64,000 nucleotides of DNA from CAVPTL01 sp963729195 (GCA_963729195.1 CAVSNF010000025.1:1-64000); one strand, 5' to 3'. Counted from the stretch's first letter, positions 20,691 through 30,248 are shown. The notes: generated from the letters alone by a model not told the origin. Numbers and translations are program-made.

Positions 20691-21969
20691 TTATTCATAG
20701 TCGAGCCCGTGGGCTGTGAGCAGCTCTTCGACGACGTCGTGGATCGCTGCGGGCGAGAGCGCCGAGGAGGCGGCGGGGTCGAGCAATGCCGCATGGTGAA
20801 CGTGTTCGCGGCTGTGCTCGAGCGCCGCGGTGACCGTCAGCTCACACACGTTCAGGAAGGTGCGGTTGAGCGCCGCCAGCTGCGGCGGAAGGTCACCGAC
20901 CGCGGTCGGCTGCACGCCGTTTTTGTCCACCAGGCACGGCACCTCGACGCACGCCTCGGACGGCAGGTTCGAGATCAGGCCGCCGTTTCTGACGTTGCCG
21001 TAGATGACCCGCTCCTGACCCGTCAAGATCGAGTGGATGATCAGTGATGCGTACTCCTGGCTGCGCTCGATCTCGATCGGCTCACCGGCCTCGAGCTGAC
21101 GTTTCATCTCCTCGTAGAACTCGAGATTCTCGACGCTTCGCTCGAGGTAGTCGCCGACCAGGATGCGGAAGCGCTCGATCGCCTCATCGCTTCGCATCAC
21201 CCACGGCAGATATTCGGCCCCGTGCTCGCTCGACTCGGTGGGGAAGTATCCATACCGCCGATACATCTCGACCCGCACGCGCCGCTGCAGCTCGGGATCG
21301 TTTTCGATCATCCGGTCGAGCAGCGGATACAGATCCTCGCCGTCTCGCTCGAACCGCAGGATGAAGGCCTGGTGGTTGACCCCGCCACCCAGGAACGACA
21401 CGTCCTCGAACGGGCACCCCCACCAGCTCGGCCAGCTCGTGCGTGGTGTTCTGGACGGAGTGACACAGCCCCACCACCCGCTGTTGCGGGCTGCCGGCGT
21501 AGGTCGCCCAGCACAGCATCGCCATCGGGTTGGTGTAGTTGAGAAACCACGCCCCCGGCGCCAGCTCGTCCATCTCCCGGCCGATCTCGAGCATCACCGG
21601 GATGGTGCGCAGCGCGCGGAAGATGCCGCCGATGCCGAGCGTGTCGCCGATCGTCTGGCGCAGGCCGTGTGCAGCGGGGATGGCGAAGTCCAGCTTGGTC
21701 GCCTCGAACCCGCCCACCTGGATCATGTTGATCACGTGATCGCAGCCCTCGATCGCCGACCGGCGGTCGAGGTGGGTGGTGATGCGAGCGCTGCCGTCCA
21801 GCTCGCGGTTGGTGTAGCGGGCCATCGCCTCGGCCACTCCCAACCGCTCGGAATCGATGTCGTGGAGCGCGATATGGGCGTCCTTGAGCTCCTCGAACGA
21901 GAGGATGTCGCCGAGCAGGTTCTTGGTGAACTCGACGCTGCCGGCGCCGATGAATGCGATCTTGGTCAT
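20691..21969 (-). CDS. Glycoside hydrolase family 4 (alpha-galactosidase-like)
   Basis: An NAD- and Mn-dependent glycosidase of about 425 aa, cytoplasmic. The N-terminal Rossmann motif IAFIGAGSVEFTKNLLGDIL, LHDIDSERL, the substrate loop NYTNPMAMLCWA and the metal ligands in GLCHSVQ and GGGVNHQAF are those of the MelA-type alpha-galactosidases. One indel near 21410 separates the two halves. It is convergent with the DeoR gene. A candidate DeoR site lies 28 nt upstream of the ATG. With the secreted mannanase next to it, removal of galactose side groups from galactomannan oligosaccharides is a reasonable role. Confidence 0.9.
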
Positions 21970-21996
21970 GAGCGATAGTGTTCCACAACGGCCAGA

Positions 21997-22005
21997 ATCG
22001 ATCAA
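21997..22005. promoter_or_regulatory. Candidate DeoR operator upstream of the GH4 gene
   Basis: ATCGATCAA here (minus strand TTGATCGATTCTGG) matches the site in the SIS/DeoR spacer (TTGATCGATATCTG). It overlaps the 3' end of the GH26-like gene. It is a short palindromic core, so chance occurrence is possible. Confidence 0.35.
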
Positions 22006-23110
22006 GAGCGTACAAGTGAGCAGTACGGATCGTTGGCGAATGCGCGGTAGCGCTGCAGTGACCGCGGGCTGGTATCGACGAAGTCGTTGGTCAGCGGGCC
22101 CACGTTGTTCCAGCTGAGATAGGCCACCAACTGCGGGTTCTGGGAGACGGCGGCGTGATGGTCGTCGATCAGACTGTGGCCGGTCAGGCTGCCGTCCTTG
22201 TCGAACCTGCCCGCCGGCGTCGACGACCCGCTTGCTCTGATCGAAACCCGACTCACACACGATGTAAGGCTTGCGGTGGTCAACCGCCCAGGTGTAGGTG
22301 TCCATGTCACCGGCGGCCAGCTTCGCGCCGGCCTCGAAGGTCGTGCGATACAGGTCAACCCCGCTCCAGTCGACCTGATCGTCCCCGGGCCAGTACGCCT
22401 TCCACGACCCCGAGGTGCTCATCCGTTGCGCACAGAACACGAAGATGCAGTTGCCACCGGCGTCGATGCTGGCGCCGGTGGCCGCAAAGACCGACCGCAC
22501 CCTCCTCCAGGCACTGGCAAACGCGGCCTCGCCACCGGTACCCACCCCACCCTGGAAGGTCGCGCAAAACGGGTTGTGGAGCCCGTTCATCTCCATGAAC
22601 AGCCGAAAGATCACCGGCACACCAAGCGCCTTCAGGTCAACCGCGGTGCGCTGCCAGTAGCCGTCGAACTCCCCGTTTGCAATCCGGTCGATGCCCTGCC
22701 CGTAGGAGGTCACCCGCAGGTCGCCGCTCGGCTTCCAGCCGGCCGATTTCACGGGAAACGCACCCAGGCCGGTGATCGACACCATCGGGATCACCGGCGG
22801 GGCCGGCGAGCTTGGCGTCCGCCTCGTGAGCTGCATTCGGGCAGGCGACCAGCCAGTTGTAGCGACGGTTTCGAATCGCCATCCGCCGGCCCAGCTGGGT
22901 CTCGATGCCGGTGGCGGTGGTGAACTTGCGGGTGGTGTCGTCGGCGCCCCAGTAGCACCCGGACGCGGGCACCACCAGCCCGCCGTAGGAACGCACGATG
23001 GACGGGTCGCGGGTCGGCGTTGCCTTGACTGCAACCGCCGCCGCGACACTCCCTCCCAGAAACGCTCGGCGAGACATCCCGCCCTCAACGGCCTTCCGGT
23101 CTCTCAACAT
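22002..23110 (-). CDS. Secreted GH26-like beta-mannanase, frameshifted
   Basis: About 369 aa with a Tat-type leader: SRRAFLGGSVAAAVAV near residues 13-28. The start at 23110 is chosen because AAGGAGG lies just upstream; ATG 23077 is the alternative. The body resembles endo-mannanases of clan A: YGQGIDRIANGEFDGYW, VIFRLFMEMNG with a candidate acid/base Glu, and YIVCESGFDQS with a candidate nucleophile Glu, then NPQLVAYLSWNN. Indels near 22805, 22690 and 22215 split it. It probably cuts mannan outside the cell, feeding the ABC importer. Assignment to GH26 is by motif, so another GH-A family is possible. Confidence 0.65.
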
Positions 23111-23209
23111 CCGCCTCCTTGGAGGTCTGGCCCAGAGAGCCAGACGGATTGAGGCCGGCCGCGGGCCGATTCTCAGACGCGTCCGGCGCCGCCGCGGTAA
23201 GCTGCTCCG

Positions 23210-23581
23210 GTGAGTTGGGAAGGACTCAGGAGCCGCGCGATGACGGCCGGTGTGGTTGTGCTGGCACTCGTTGCAGCGGCGTGCGGCGGATCCAGCAGCA
23301 GCGGATCGTCATCGGCTGCGAGCTCGGCCGGCGAAGAGATCTCGGCGGCGGCCGGCAAGGTCGTCTTCACCAGCAACTGCGCCACCTGCCACACGCTCGC
23401 CGACGCGGGTGCGACCGGGTCGGTTGGCCCCAACCTGGACGACCTCAAGCCCGACGACGCGCTGGTCGTACACCAGGTCACCAACGGCGGCGGCGGGATG
23501 CCGGCGTTCGGCGACCAGCTCTCGGATGCCGAGATCCAGTCGGTGGCGAAGTACGTGTCGAGCGTCGCCGGCAACGGCTGA
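23210..23581 (+). CDS. Small c-type cytochrome lipoprotein
   Basis: A 123-aa mono-haem cytochrome c. The signal ALVAAACGGSSS has a lipobox Cys, so it should be anchored outside the membrane by lipid. Haem attachment is C57-A-T-C60-H61, and GGGMPAFGDQLSD carries the axial Met. The GTG start at 23210 is used; ATG 23240 is possible and keeps the signal. The frame is intact. It lies 42 nt before the sulfite-oxidase-like gene and could take electrons from it, as in sorAB-type systems. Confidence 0.85.
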   Translation: MSWEGLRSRAMTAGVVVLALVAAACGGSSSSGSSSAASSAGEEISAAAGKVVFTSNCATCHTLADAGATGSVGPNLDDLKPDDALVVHQVTNGGGGMPAFGDQLSDAEIQSVAKYVSSVAGNG

Positions 23582-23623
23582 GCCGACTGTAACGCTTCCG
23601 CCCCATGGTGATACCTTGGGGAC

Positions 23624-24230
23624 ATGAGCAACGTCACCCGCGGATTTTTTGGCCGCAACCGACCGACCGAGCCGGCCGGGAGGGTGCCGCCCGGCCAGTA
23701 CCTGACCTCGGACTTCCCGGTGCTCTCGGCCGGCCCCACCCCCCACATCGACCTGGCCGACTGGAATCTGTCGGTGAGCGGTGAGGTGGACAGCGCCGTG
23801 TCGTGGACATGGGACGAGATGCTGGCGCTGCCGCAGGAGGAGTTCACGGTCGACATCCACTGCGTCACCAAGTGGTCGAAGCTCGACACCACCTGGCGCG
23901 GCGTGTCGGTGGACACGCTGCTGGCGGACGTCGACACCGCCGCCGAGTACGTGATGGTGCACTCCTACGGCGGCTACACCACCAATCTGCCGCTGACCGA
24001 CGTGCTGGACGGCAAGGCCTGGGTCGCGCACACCTACGGCGGCGAGCCGCTCGATCCCGAGCACGGCGGCCCCGCCCGGCTGGTGGTGCCGCATCTGTAC
24101 TTCTGGAAGAGCGCCAAGTGGGTGCGCGGAGTTGGAGTTGATGAACGAGGACGAGCTGGGGTTCTGGGAGGGATACGGCTACCACTCATACGGAGATCCA
24201 TGGCAGGAACAGCGGTACGCGGGCGACTGA
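23624..24230 (+). CDS. Sulfite-oxidase-like molybdopterin oxidoreductase
   Basis: A short (about 201 aa) molybdopterin-binding protein of the sulfite oxidase/YedY fold without the dimerisation domain. SDFPVLSAGPTPHIDLADW, FTVDIHCVTKWSKLDTTWRG (with the Cys that would coordinate Mo) and HTYGGEPLDPEHGGPARLVV are the family core; the end YGYHSYGDPWQEQRY is typical of actinobacterial members. One indel near 24130. No signal peptide is seen. It overlaps the flavin reductase gene by 31 nt. The hairpin-forming CCCCATGGTGATACCTTGGGG lies just before the ATG. Confidence 0.85.
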
Positions 24231-24961
24231 ACTGGATCGAGTCCGAGGTGGTCGAGACGTGATTCAGGAGACCGAGAATGTGCGCACGATCACGTTTCAC
24301 TGCCCGGGCTGGCCGGGCCATCGGCCGGGCCAGCACGTGGACGTCCGGCTGACGGCACCCGACGGCTACCAGGCCCAGCGCAGCTACTCGATCGCGTCGG
24401 CCCCGGCGGGTGAACAGGTCACCTTGACCGTCGAGCAGCTGGAGGACGGCGAGGTCTCCACCTACCTGGCCGGCGAGCTGCGGGTGGGCGACGTGATCGA
24501 GCTGCGCGGGCCGATCGGCGGATACTTTGTGTGGGAGCCGAGCACCGGCGGCCCGGTGATGCTGATCGCCGGCGGCAGCGGCGTGGTGCCGCTGATGGCG
24601 ATGCTGCGCGCGCGCCGGGCGGGCGCGAGCGATGTGCCGATGCGGCTGCTGCTACTCGTCACGCAGCTGGGATCGGGTGATCTACCGCGACGAGCTCGAA
24701 CGCGCTCGGCGCCGAACCGGGCGTCGAGGTGCGGCACACGATCACCGGCGCGGCGCCGCCGGGGTGGACCGGCTACGCGCGCCGGATCGACCGCGACATG
24801 CTGGCCGAGTCGGCATGGCCGGTCGACCGCCGGCCGCTGGTGTACGTGTGCGGCCCGACCGGTCTGGTGGAAGCCGCGTCACAGGCCATGGTCGAGCTCG
24901 GGCACGATCCCCGTGCGGATCCGCACCGAGCGATTCGGCCCGACCGGAGGGACGCCAGTGA
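24200..24961 (+). CDS. Ferredoxin-reductase-type FAD/NAD(P) oxidoreductase, frameshifted
   Basis: An electron-transfer flavoprotein of about 252 aa. The FAD-binding barrel shows HRPGQHVDVRL and RSYSIASAPAGE (RxYSxAS), and the nucleotide domain shows MLIAGGSGVVPLMAMLR and PLVYVCGPTGLVE. It has no [2Fe-2S] domain. Indels near 24259, 24665, 24705 and 24945 break the frame; the corrected end ERFGPTEGRQ stops in a GTGA overlap with DUF6510. The ATG at 24200 is chosen because the next frame part (NWIESEVVET) continues from it. It is the expected reductase partner of the molybdoenzyme. Confidence 0.8.
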
Positions 24962-25216
24962 CCGCACGATCTGCACCTGGACGGAAATGCGCTCGGCGGG
25001 CGTGCTGATCGAGATCTTCGGGCATGAGATGACCGATGCCGAGGGCACCTGCCTGGACTGCGGCGCAGTCAACCAGTTCGGCGCCCTGATCGTCTACGTC
25101 GCGGCACCCGGGCACGTCCTGCGGTGCCCGTCGTGCGGCGCGGTGCTGCTGGTGATCGTGGTCGAGCCCGACGGCTATCACGTCACCGTCGAGTCGCTCC
25201 AGGCACCGAGCTCTAG
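24958..25216 (+). CDS. DUF6510-like zinc-ribbon protein, frameshifted
   Basis: A small protein of about 85 aa. HLDGNAL, IEIFGHEMTDAEGTCLDCG and HVLRCPSCGAVLLVIV match the DUF6510 pattern as I know it, with two CxxC pairs that would bind Zn. This family sits next to sulfite-oxidase-like and flavin reductase genes in actinobacteria. Two indels (about 24968 and 25000) affect the N-terminus and one near the end; the corrected frame uses TAG at 25214-25216, which shares the tetranucleotide CTAG with the stop of the convergent RidA gene. Confidence 0.6.
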
Positions 25217-25647
25217 TCCGGGATCACCGCGGTCACGTCGACCTCGACCACCCACTCCGGCCGCGCCAGCGCCGGCACCACCACGCCCGGTGAACGCCGG
25301 ATAGACGCCCTTCAAGCGCTCGCCCAGCACCCGGTAGACCGGCTCGCGGTAGCGGATGTCGGTGAGGTAGACGGTTGCCTTGCAGATGTGGGCGAGGCGT
25401 GGCCCCGGCCTCGCCCAGCAGCAGCTCGATGTTGTCCATCGCCTTCTCGGCCTGGCCCGCCGGGTCGCCCACGGCGACGCTCTCGCGGGTGTCCAGATCC
25501 TGCGCCACCTGGCCGCGCAGGTACACGGTGTTGCCCGCCACCACGCCCTGGCACAGGTCGTTTGAGATGTTCTGCTCGGGATAGGTGTCGGCGGTGTTGA
25601 ACGGCCGCAGGCGTATGATGCCCGCCGGCCACGATCTGATCGGTCAT
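25213..25647 (-). CDS. RidA/YjgF/UK114 family protein, frameshifted
   Basis: A 144-aa member of the enamine/imine deaminase family. VYLRGQVAQDLDTRE, the helix QAEKAMDNIELLLGEAGAT and the C-terminal PALARPEWVVEVDVTAVI are the family's core segments; the Arg that binds the carboxylate in canonical RidA (usually near R105) falls in the LARPEW area and should be checked. Indels near 25395, 25290 and 25600 break it. The ATG overlaps the HpaB stop (ATGA), so it is co-translated with the monooxygenase and probably removes a reactive intermediate of that pathway. Confidence 0.85.
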
Positions 25648-27099
25648 GCGGTGCTCCCAGTGGGGACGTCGGCGTTCATGTAGTTGCGGACGAGGTCGAG
25701 CGGGCCGTCGAAGTCGTAGTTGTTGTAGACGGCCAGCAGGTGTGAGAAGGCGGGCGACTGTGCGAACAGCTGGAACGTCAGCCGGTGGCCGCCGTAGTCG
25801 GAGTTGAGGATGTCTCGTGCCAGCGCGAAGAAGCGCCGCCGGGCCTCGCCTTCGACGTCGTTGATGCGGTAGTACTTCTCCAGCAGCGCACCCGGGACGG
25901 GATGCGCAAACGACGCTGCGCTGGGGGTGACGCAGATCTGGCCGCCGCACAGGTCGCGGGTGAGGTGGATCATCGCCGGAAGCTGCGAGCAGGCGTGCAC
26001 CCGGCCGGTGTACAAGCAGCGCCTGGTTGGGCATGAGCAGCCCGCCGGGGCTCTCCTCGGCCATCTCCACGGCGGCGGTCAGGTGGGCGTTGATGCCCTC
26101 CCGGTAGCAGACCAGCTCGGCCAGCTTCTCGCGCACGCCCTGGTGCATCTTGACGCCGGCGTCGACGGCGTTGGCATACGCCAGCCCGATCAGGAAGTCG
26201 GCCAGCCGCAGGTGGCGCTGGACGAACGGGTACACGCTGTAGCGGTGAAGCGTGGCGCGGATGTAGGCGGCGGCGCGCACGTGGCGGTAGAAGAGCACGT
26301 TCTCCCAGGGGATCTCGACGTTGTCGAACACGATCATGGTGTCGACCTCGTCGAACCGGTTGGAGAAGGGATAGTCCTCGACCGGCGCGCGGCCGGCGAA
26401 GCTCGACCGGCAGATGTGGGTCATCCCGGGCGCGCCCATGTCGGCGATGAAGCCGACGGCGTACTCCGATTGGGTGGCCTCGCCCCAGTCGCCGATGGTG
26501 GGCTTGACGAACGCCTGGTTGGCGTAGGCCGCCGCCGTCTCGAACTTGGCTCCGCGAACGATGATGCCGTTGTCGTTCTCGCCGACGACACGCAGCAGCA
26601 CGTCGGGATCCTGATCCTGGGGCCGCTTGGAGCGATCGCCCTTGGGGTCGGTGTTGGCCGAGACGTGGAAGGGATCGCGCAGCGCGGCGTCGGCGACGTG
26701 CCTGCGGATGTTCTCGGAGAACTGCGGGTCGATCTCGTTGAGCACGTCCTGGCCGTCGTACAGCGACCACATCTCACCCACCGTCTCGTCGCCCACGCGG
26801 GTGACGATCCCGCCGATGTCATCCAGCACGGTGTCGACCGCGTTTCGCTTGTCGCGCCAGTCGTCGCGCGAGAGCGGCAGCCGCGAACCGATGGCGCAGC
26901 GCTCGCCGGTCTGCTCGTCGACGTAGGACATGGTGTCGCGGGTGGCCTCCTCGTGGGCCATGTCGTAGATGCGGGCGCGGACGTCCACGATCGGCTTGAA
27001 CGCAGGATGGGTGGTGACGTCGTCAACCCGTTCCCCGTCGATCCATACCTCGCGTCCGTCCCTGATCGACTCGCGGTACTCAGCCCCGGTGCGAATCAT
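25644..27099 (-). CDS. 4-hydroxyphenylacetate 3-hydroxylase (HpaB)-family FADH2 monooxygenase
   Basis: The oxygenase component of a two-component flavin monooxygenase, about 484 aa. RTGAEYRESIRDGREVWIDG is the conserved N-terminus of the family (Met at 27099, behind GAGGAGTGGG); FHVSANTDPKGDRSKRP, NGIIVRGAKFETAAAYANQ and NVEIPWENVLFYRHV follow. It needs a separate flavin reductase, not obvious next door. One indel near 26015 breaks the frame (NQAL/LYTGR). Family members hydroxylate phenols, pyrroles and chlorophenols or act as dehydratases (4-hydroxybutyryl-CoA dehydratase relatives), so the substrate is open. It is divergent from an IclR regulator. Confidence 0.85.
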
Positions 27100-27163
27100 G
27101 CTTCCCACTCCTCAATTCTCATTTGGCGAGAATCAAATCTCGTTGTGTGGTAAGATTACCAAC
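27100..27163. promoter_or_regulatory. Divergent HpaB/IclR promoter with inverted repeat
   Basis: ATTCTC (27115-27120) and GAGAAT (27128-27133) form a 6-bp inverted repeat with a 7-nt spacer, in a locally AT-rich 64-bp spacer. TAAGAT (27151-27156) is a good -10 candidate for the IclR gene. The repeat is a candidate operator for IclR acting on both genes. Confidence 0.5.
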
Positions 27164-27941
27164 ATGCATGCCTCCCGTCAACCGGCCGAGAGCCCCAAGG
27201 TGCTCGAACGTGCGCTGGCGGTGCTGGATCGCTTCACCGAGAGCGAGCCTGAGTGGTCGACGGCCGGTCTCGCGGCGGCGGTGGGGCTGCCGGTGTCCAC
27301 CACCTACCGGCTGGTGAACGCGCTCGAGGCGCAGGGGCTGCTGCGGCCGGTCAGCGGCGGCCGCTACCGCCTCGGCGCTGCGGCGGTGTCACTGGGCCAC
27401 CGCGCCTCGGCGGGCTTCGATCTTCGCCGCGACCTGCACGCACAGCTCGAGCAGGTGGCGGGCACGACTCGCGAGACCGCGCTTCTGTCGGTGCTGGAGC
27501 CGCGTCGGATGGGGGTGCTGTGCATCGACCGGGTGGAGGCACCGCAGCAGTTGCGGCTGTCGCTCGAGATCGGGACGGTGGTGCCGCTGCACGCCGGCGC
27601 GACCTCCAAGGCGCTGCTCGCCTTCCTGGCTCCCGAGATCCGGGAGCAGGTGCTGTCACAGCCGCTGGCGAAGGTCGCCGCGGGCACCATCACCGACCCC
27701 GACGAGCTGCGCGCCGAGCTCGCCGCGGTGCGAGCAGCAGGGCTGGGCGGCCAGCCGCGAGGAGACCAACGACGGCGCCTGGGGCGTGGCCGCGCCGGTG
27801 CTCTCCCGCGACGGCGGAGCGCTCGCGGTGATCGGCATGGCCGCCCCGCTGACACGGCTCTCCGAGCCAATCGAGCTGGCCGCGCGAGACGCGGTTCTCG
27901 ATGCCTCCCGCCGCGCCGCCGAGAGCCTCGGCGTGGTGTGA
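27164..27941 (+). CDS. IclR-family transcriptional regulator
   Basis: A regulator of about 258 aa, probably of the divergent hydroxylase-RidA operon. The N-terminal winged helix includes LERALAVLDRFTE and LPVSTTYRLVNALEAQGLL (recognition helix); the effector domain has AALLS-like TALLSVLEPRRMGVLCIDRV and VVPLHAGATSKALLAFL, the family signature. One indel near 27752 (AGLG/ASREETNDGAWG). The stop TGA (27939-27941) lies within palindrome copy 4. Local control by the inverted repeat upstream is likely. Confidence 0.9.
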
Positions 27942-27968
27942 ATAACGGTGCCTGGCACCGTTATTCAC
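27938..27968. repeat. Palindromic element, copy 4
   Basis: A 31-bp canonical copy (centre T) between convergent IclR and ChrA genes. Both genes end inside it: IclR at TGA 27939-27941 in the left arm, and ChrA at the mirror-image TGA (27965-27967) in the right arm. The element therefore replaces the entire intergenic space. Confidence 0.95.
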
Positions 27969-29214
27969 ACCAGCTGGGCGATCAGGCCGGCCGACAGCAC
28001 AGGCCGCCACGACCGTCACCACCCCCGACGCGGAACCGCCACACGGCCACGAACGCCACCACCGCCACCGCGACCAGGAACCAGTCGGTGTCGCCACCCG
28101 GTCGCAGCGCGTTTCGCGCCACGTACACCGCCAGCGCCGCGATCACCCCGACCACCGCGATGGTGACGCCGGTGAGTGAGCTGGCAAACGAGCCGCTCGA
28201 GCGCACCCGGTCGATCAAGGGCGCGCCGCTGATGATCAACACAAACGACGGCGCGAAGGTGCAGGCGGTGGCGATCGCGGCACCGGCGAAGCCCCAGGCC
28301 AGCCCGCCCTCGATGTTGTATCCGGCCATGAACCCGACGAAGGTGTTGACCATGATCAGCGGTCCGGGGGTCGACTCGCCAAGGGCGAGGCCGGCCACCA
28401 TGTCCTGGGCGGTCAGCCAGCCGTAGTGGTTGACGGCAGCGCCCGCGACGAACGGCAGCACCGCGTAGGCGCCGCCGAACGTGACCAGCGCGGCCAGCGT
28501 GAAGAACCCCGCCAGCTGCGCCACCAACCCCCCGGCGAGCAGCAGCAACGCCAGCGGCACCAGCCAGATCGCCAGCGTGATCAGAAACCGGCGGCGGAAC
28601 CGAGCGGCCGATCGGCTCGAGCTCGCACGCGGATCCTCGGCCTCGTCCGGCGAGCCTGCCAAAGACCGGCTCGGCGGCTGCGTCCGGCCAGGTAGCCGAG
28701 CAGCGCCGCCACGCCGAACACCACCAGAAACGGCAGCCCCGCCACGATCGCCGCGAACGCCGCGACCGCCAGGGCAACGGCCGCCGGCGGTGTGGATCAC
28801 GCGCCTGCCGATCCGGATCAGCGCCGCCAGCACGAGCGCCACCACGGCCGCTCCCAGGCCGTGGACGATCCCAGCACCGCGGCCACCTCGCCGTACTCGG
28901 CGTAGATCGCGCTGAACCCGCAGATCAGCACGAACGAGGGCAGCACGAACAGGCCCCCGGCGGTAAGCGCGCCGCGCGCGCCGTACATCGAGTAGCCGAT
29001 GTAGGAGGCCAGCTGCTGGGCCTCGGGGCCGGGCAGGGCAACGCAGAAGTTGAGCGCGTGCAGGAACCGCCGCTCGGAGATCCAGCGGCGCCGCTCGACC
29101 AGCTGATCGTGCATGATCGCGATCTGCCCCGCCGGCCCGCCGAAGCTGATCATGCCCGAGCTTCAGCCAGAAAGCGAAGGCCTGACGCTCAGTCGGTCGC
29201 GAGGCCTGATTCAC
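27965..29214 (-). CDS. Chromate transporter (ChrA, CHR family), frameshifted
   Basis: A bidomain CHR-family membrane protein, about 415 aa. Each half has the family motifs: first half FWLKLGMISFGGPAGQIA and NFCVALPGPEAQQLA, second half LVTFGGAYAVLPFV and LGESTPGPLIMVNTFVG. About ten helices are expected. Indels near 29155, 28885, 28780 and 28640-28690, and one near the end (about 28000), break it; the corrected end is AGLIAQLV. The GTG start overlaps the Rieske gene by 26 nt. The family exports chromate in a few studied cases, but most members have unproven substrates. Confidence 0.85.
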
Positions 29215-30199
29215 GCATCGCCCGGCGGTAGGCGACCGCCACCGCGTCGAACTTGAGGTGAAGCTCGGCGGCGAGGTCGAACGGCACCTGCTCGGGCCGC
29301 TGGGACTCGACGATGCGCTTGTCCTGGTTGAAGATCGTGTCCTCGAATGCCTGCAGCACCTCGGCCGGCTGGTCGAAGTCGTAGTTTCGGCCCATCACCA
29401 GGAAGCCGATGCACTCGTTCGAGCTGACCGGCTGGGAGGCGAAGAAGTACACCATCCCCTTCTCCCCGCCCCAGCCGATGCGCAGCACGATCGTGTACGG
29501 CAGGTGCAGCTCGTAGCGGCTGCGGCGTTCAGGAGCCTCGGTCCTGGTCGTTGGCGAAGATCGGGAACTCATCCGAGTTGGGCGCCTCGGGCCGCACGAT
29601 CTTGTAGTGCAGCACGTGCCCCTCGGTCTCGACCGTGTGGGCCGGCACCACCGGGCGCTCGGGGTCACCCAGCAGACCTGGATGCACCCACGGGAAGTGG
29701 CCGAAGTCGGTGAAGTTCTCGAGCTGGCGGGAGGAGTCGGCATTCCCACCGATACGGGCCGGCGGGGATCACCATCCAGGAGTCGTCCTCCAGCTCGGGG
29801 ATCGTCCGGCAGGTCGAACCGGGGAGCATCGAGCGCCACCCAGATCAGGCCGTAGCGCTCCTGGCAGGAGTAGGCGTCGAGGCGGGCCTTGGCCGGCACC
29901 TTGGTGGGGTCGGGCAGCTGCGGGATGGACACGCAGACGCCGTCCGCCCGGTAGCGCCAGCCATGATACGGGCACACGATCTGATCGCCCTCGGTCCAAC
30001 CCAGCGACAGCGCGGTGCCGCGGTGAATGCAGAGATCCTTGACCGCGTGCAGCCGCCCCTCGCCGCCGCGCCAGACCACCACCGGCTCGTCCAGCAGCTT
30101 GGCCCCCACCGGCTGTTCGGCCACGTCAGCCGCGAACGCCACCGGGTGCCAGCAGCTGCGAAGCGCCTGCGTATCGGGGATCGCGGCGGGTGCGGTCAC
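29189..30199 (-). CDS. Rieske non-haem iron oxygenase, alpha subunit, frameshifted
   Basis: An aromatic-ring-hydroxylating or O-demethylating oxygenase of about 338 aa, single-component alpha type (vanillate demethylase/PaO-like). The Rieske motif CIHRGTALSLGW (C-x-H) and CPYHGWRY (C-x2-H) bind the [2Fe-2S] centre near residues 50-75; the mononuclear iron region is broken by indels near 29805, 29755 and 29535, but FTDFGHFPWVHPGLLG, the expected D/H segment, is readable. I used GTG 30199 because RSCWHPVAF follows at the usual distance. A reductase partner is not obvious here. It is followed by ChrA with overlap. Confidence 0.8.
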   Translation of the reverse strand: MTAPAAIPDTQALRSCWHPVAFAADVAEQPVGAKLLDEPVVVWRGGEGRLHAVKDLCIHRGTALSLGWTEGDQIVCPYHGWRYRADGVCVSIPQLPDPTKVPAKARLDAYSCQERYGLIWVALDAPRFDLPDDPRAGGRLLDGDPRRPVSVGMPTPPASSRTSPTSATSRGCIQVCWVTPSARWCRPTRSRPRGTCCTTRSCGPRRPTRMSSRSSPTTRTEAPERRSRYELHLPYTIVLRIGWGGEKGMVYFFASQPVSSNECIGFLVMGRNYDFDQPAEVLQAFEDTIFNQDKRIVESQRPEQVPFDLAAELHLKFDAVAVAYRRAMRESGLATD

Positions 30200-30217
30200 G
30201 GTCCCCGAACAGTAGTC

Positions 30218-30248
30218 GTGAATAACGGTGCCTGGCACCGTTATTCAC
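30218..30248. repeat. Palindromic element, copy 5
   Basis: A 31-bp canonical copy (centre T) between two minus-strand genes. The right arm supplies the TAA stop of the propionyl-CoA synthetase (30241-30243). The left arm begins 19 nt upstream of the Rieske GTG, so the element sits in that gene's leader region. Confidence 0.95.

Noticed and set aside
23595..23618. Riboswitch before the molybdoenzyme gene
   Set aside because: Only one short imperfect hairpin is seen; nothing resembles the long structured Moco motif.
25927..27153. Long open frame on the plus strand, antisense to the HpaB-type gene
   Set aside because: It lacks family motifs. High-GC codon structure keeps antisense frames open; the minus strand holds clear HpaB motifs.
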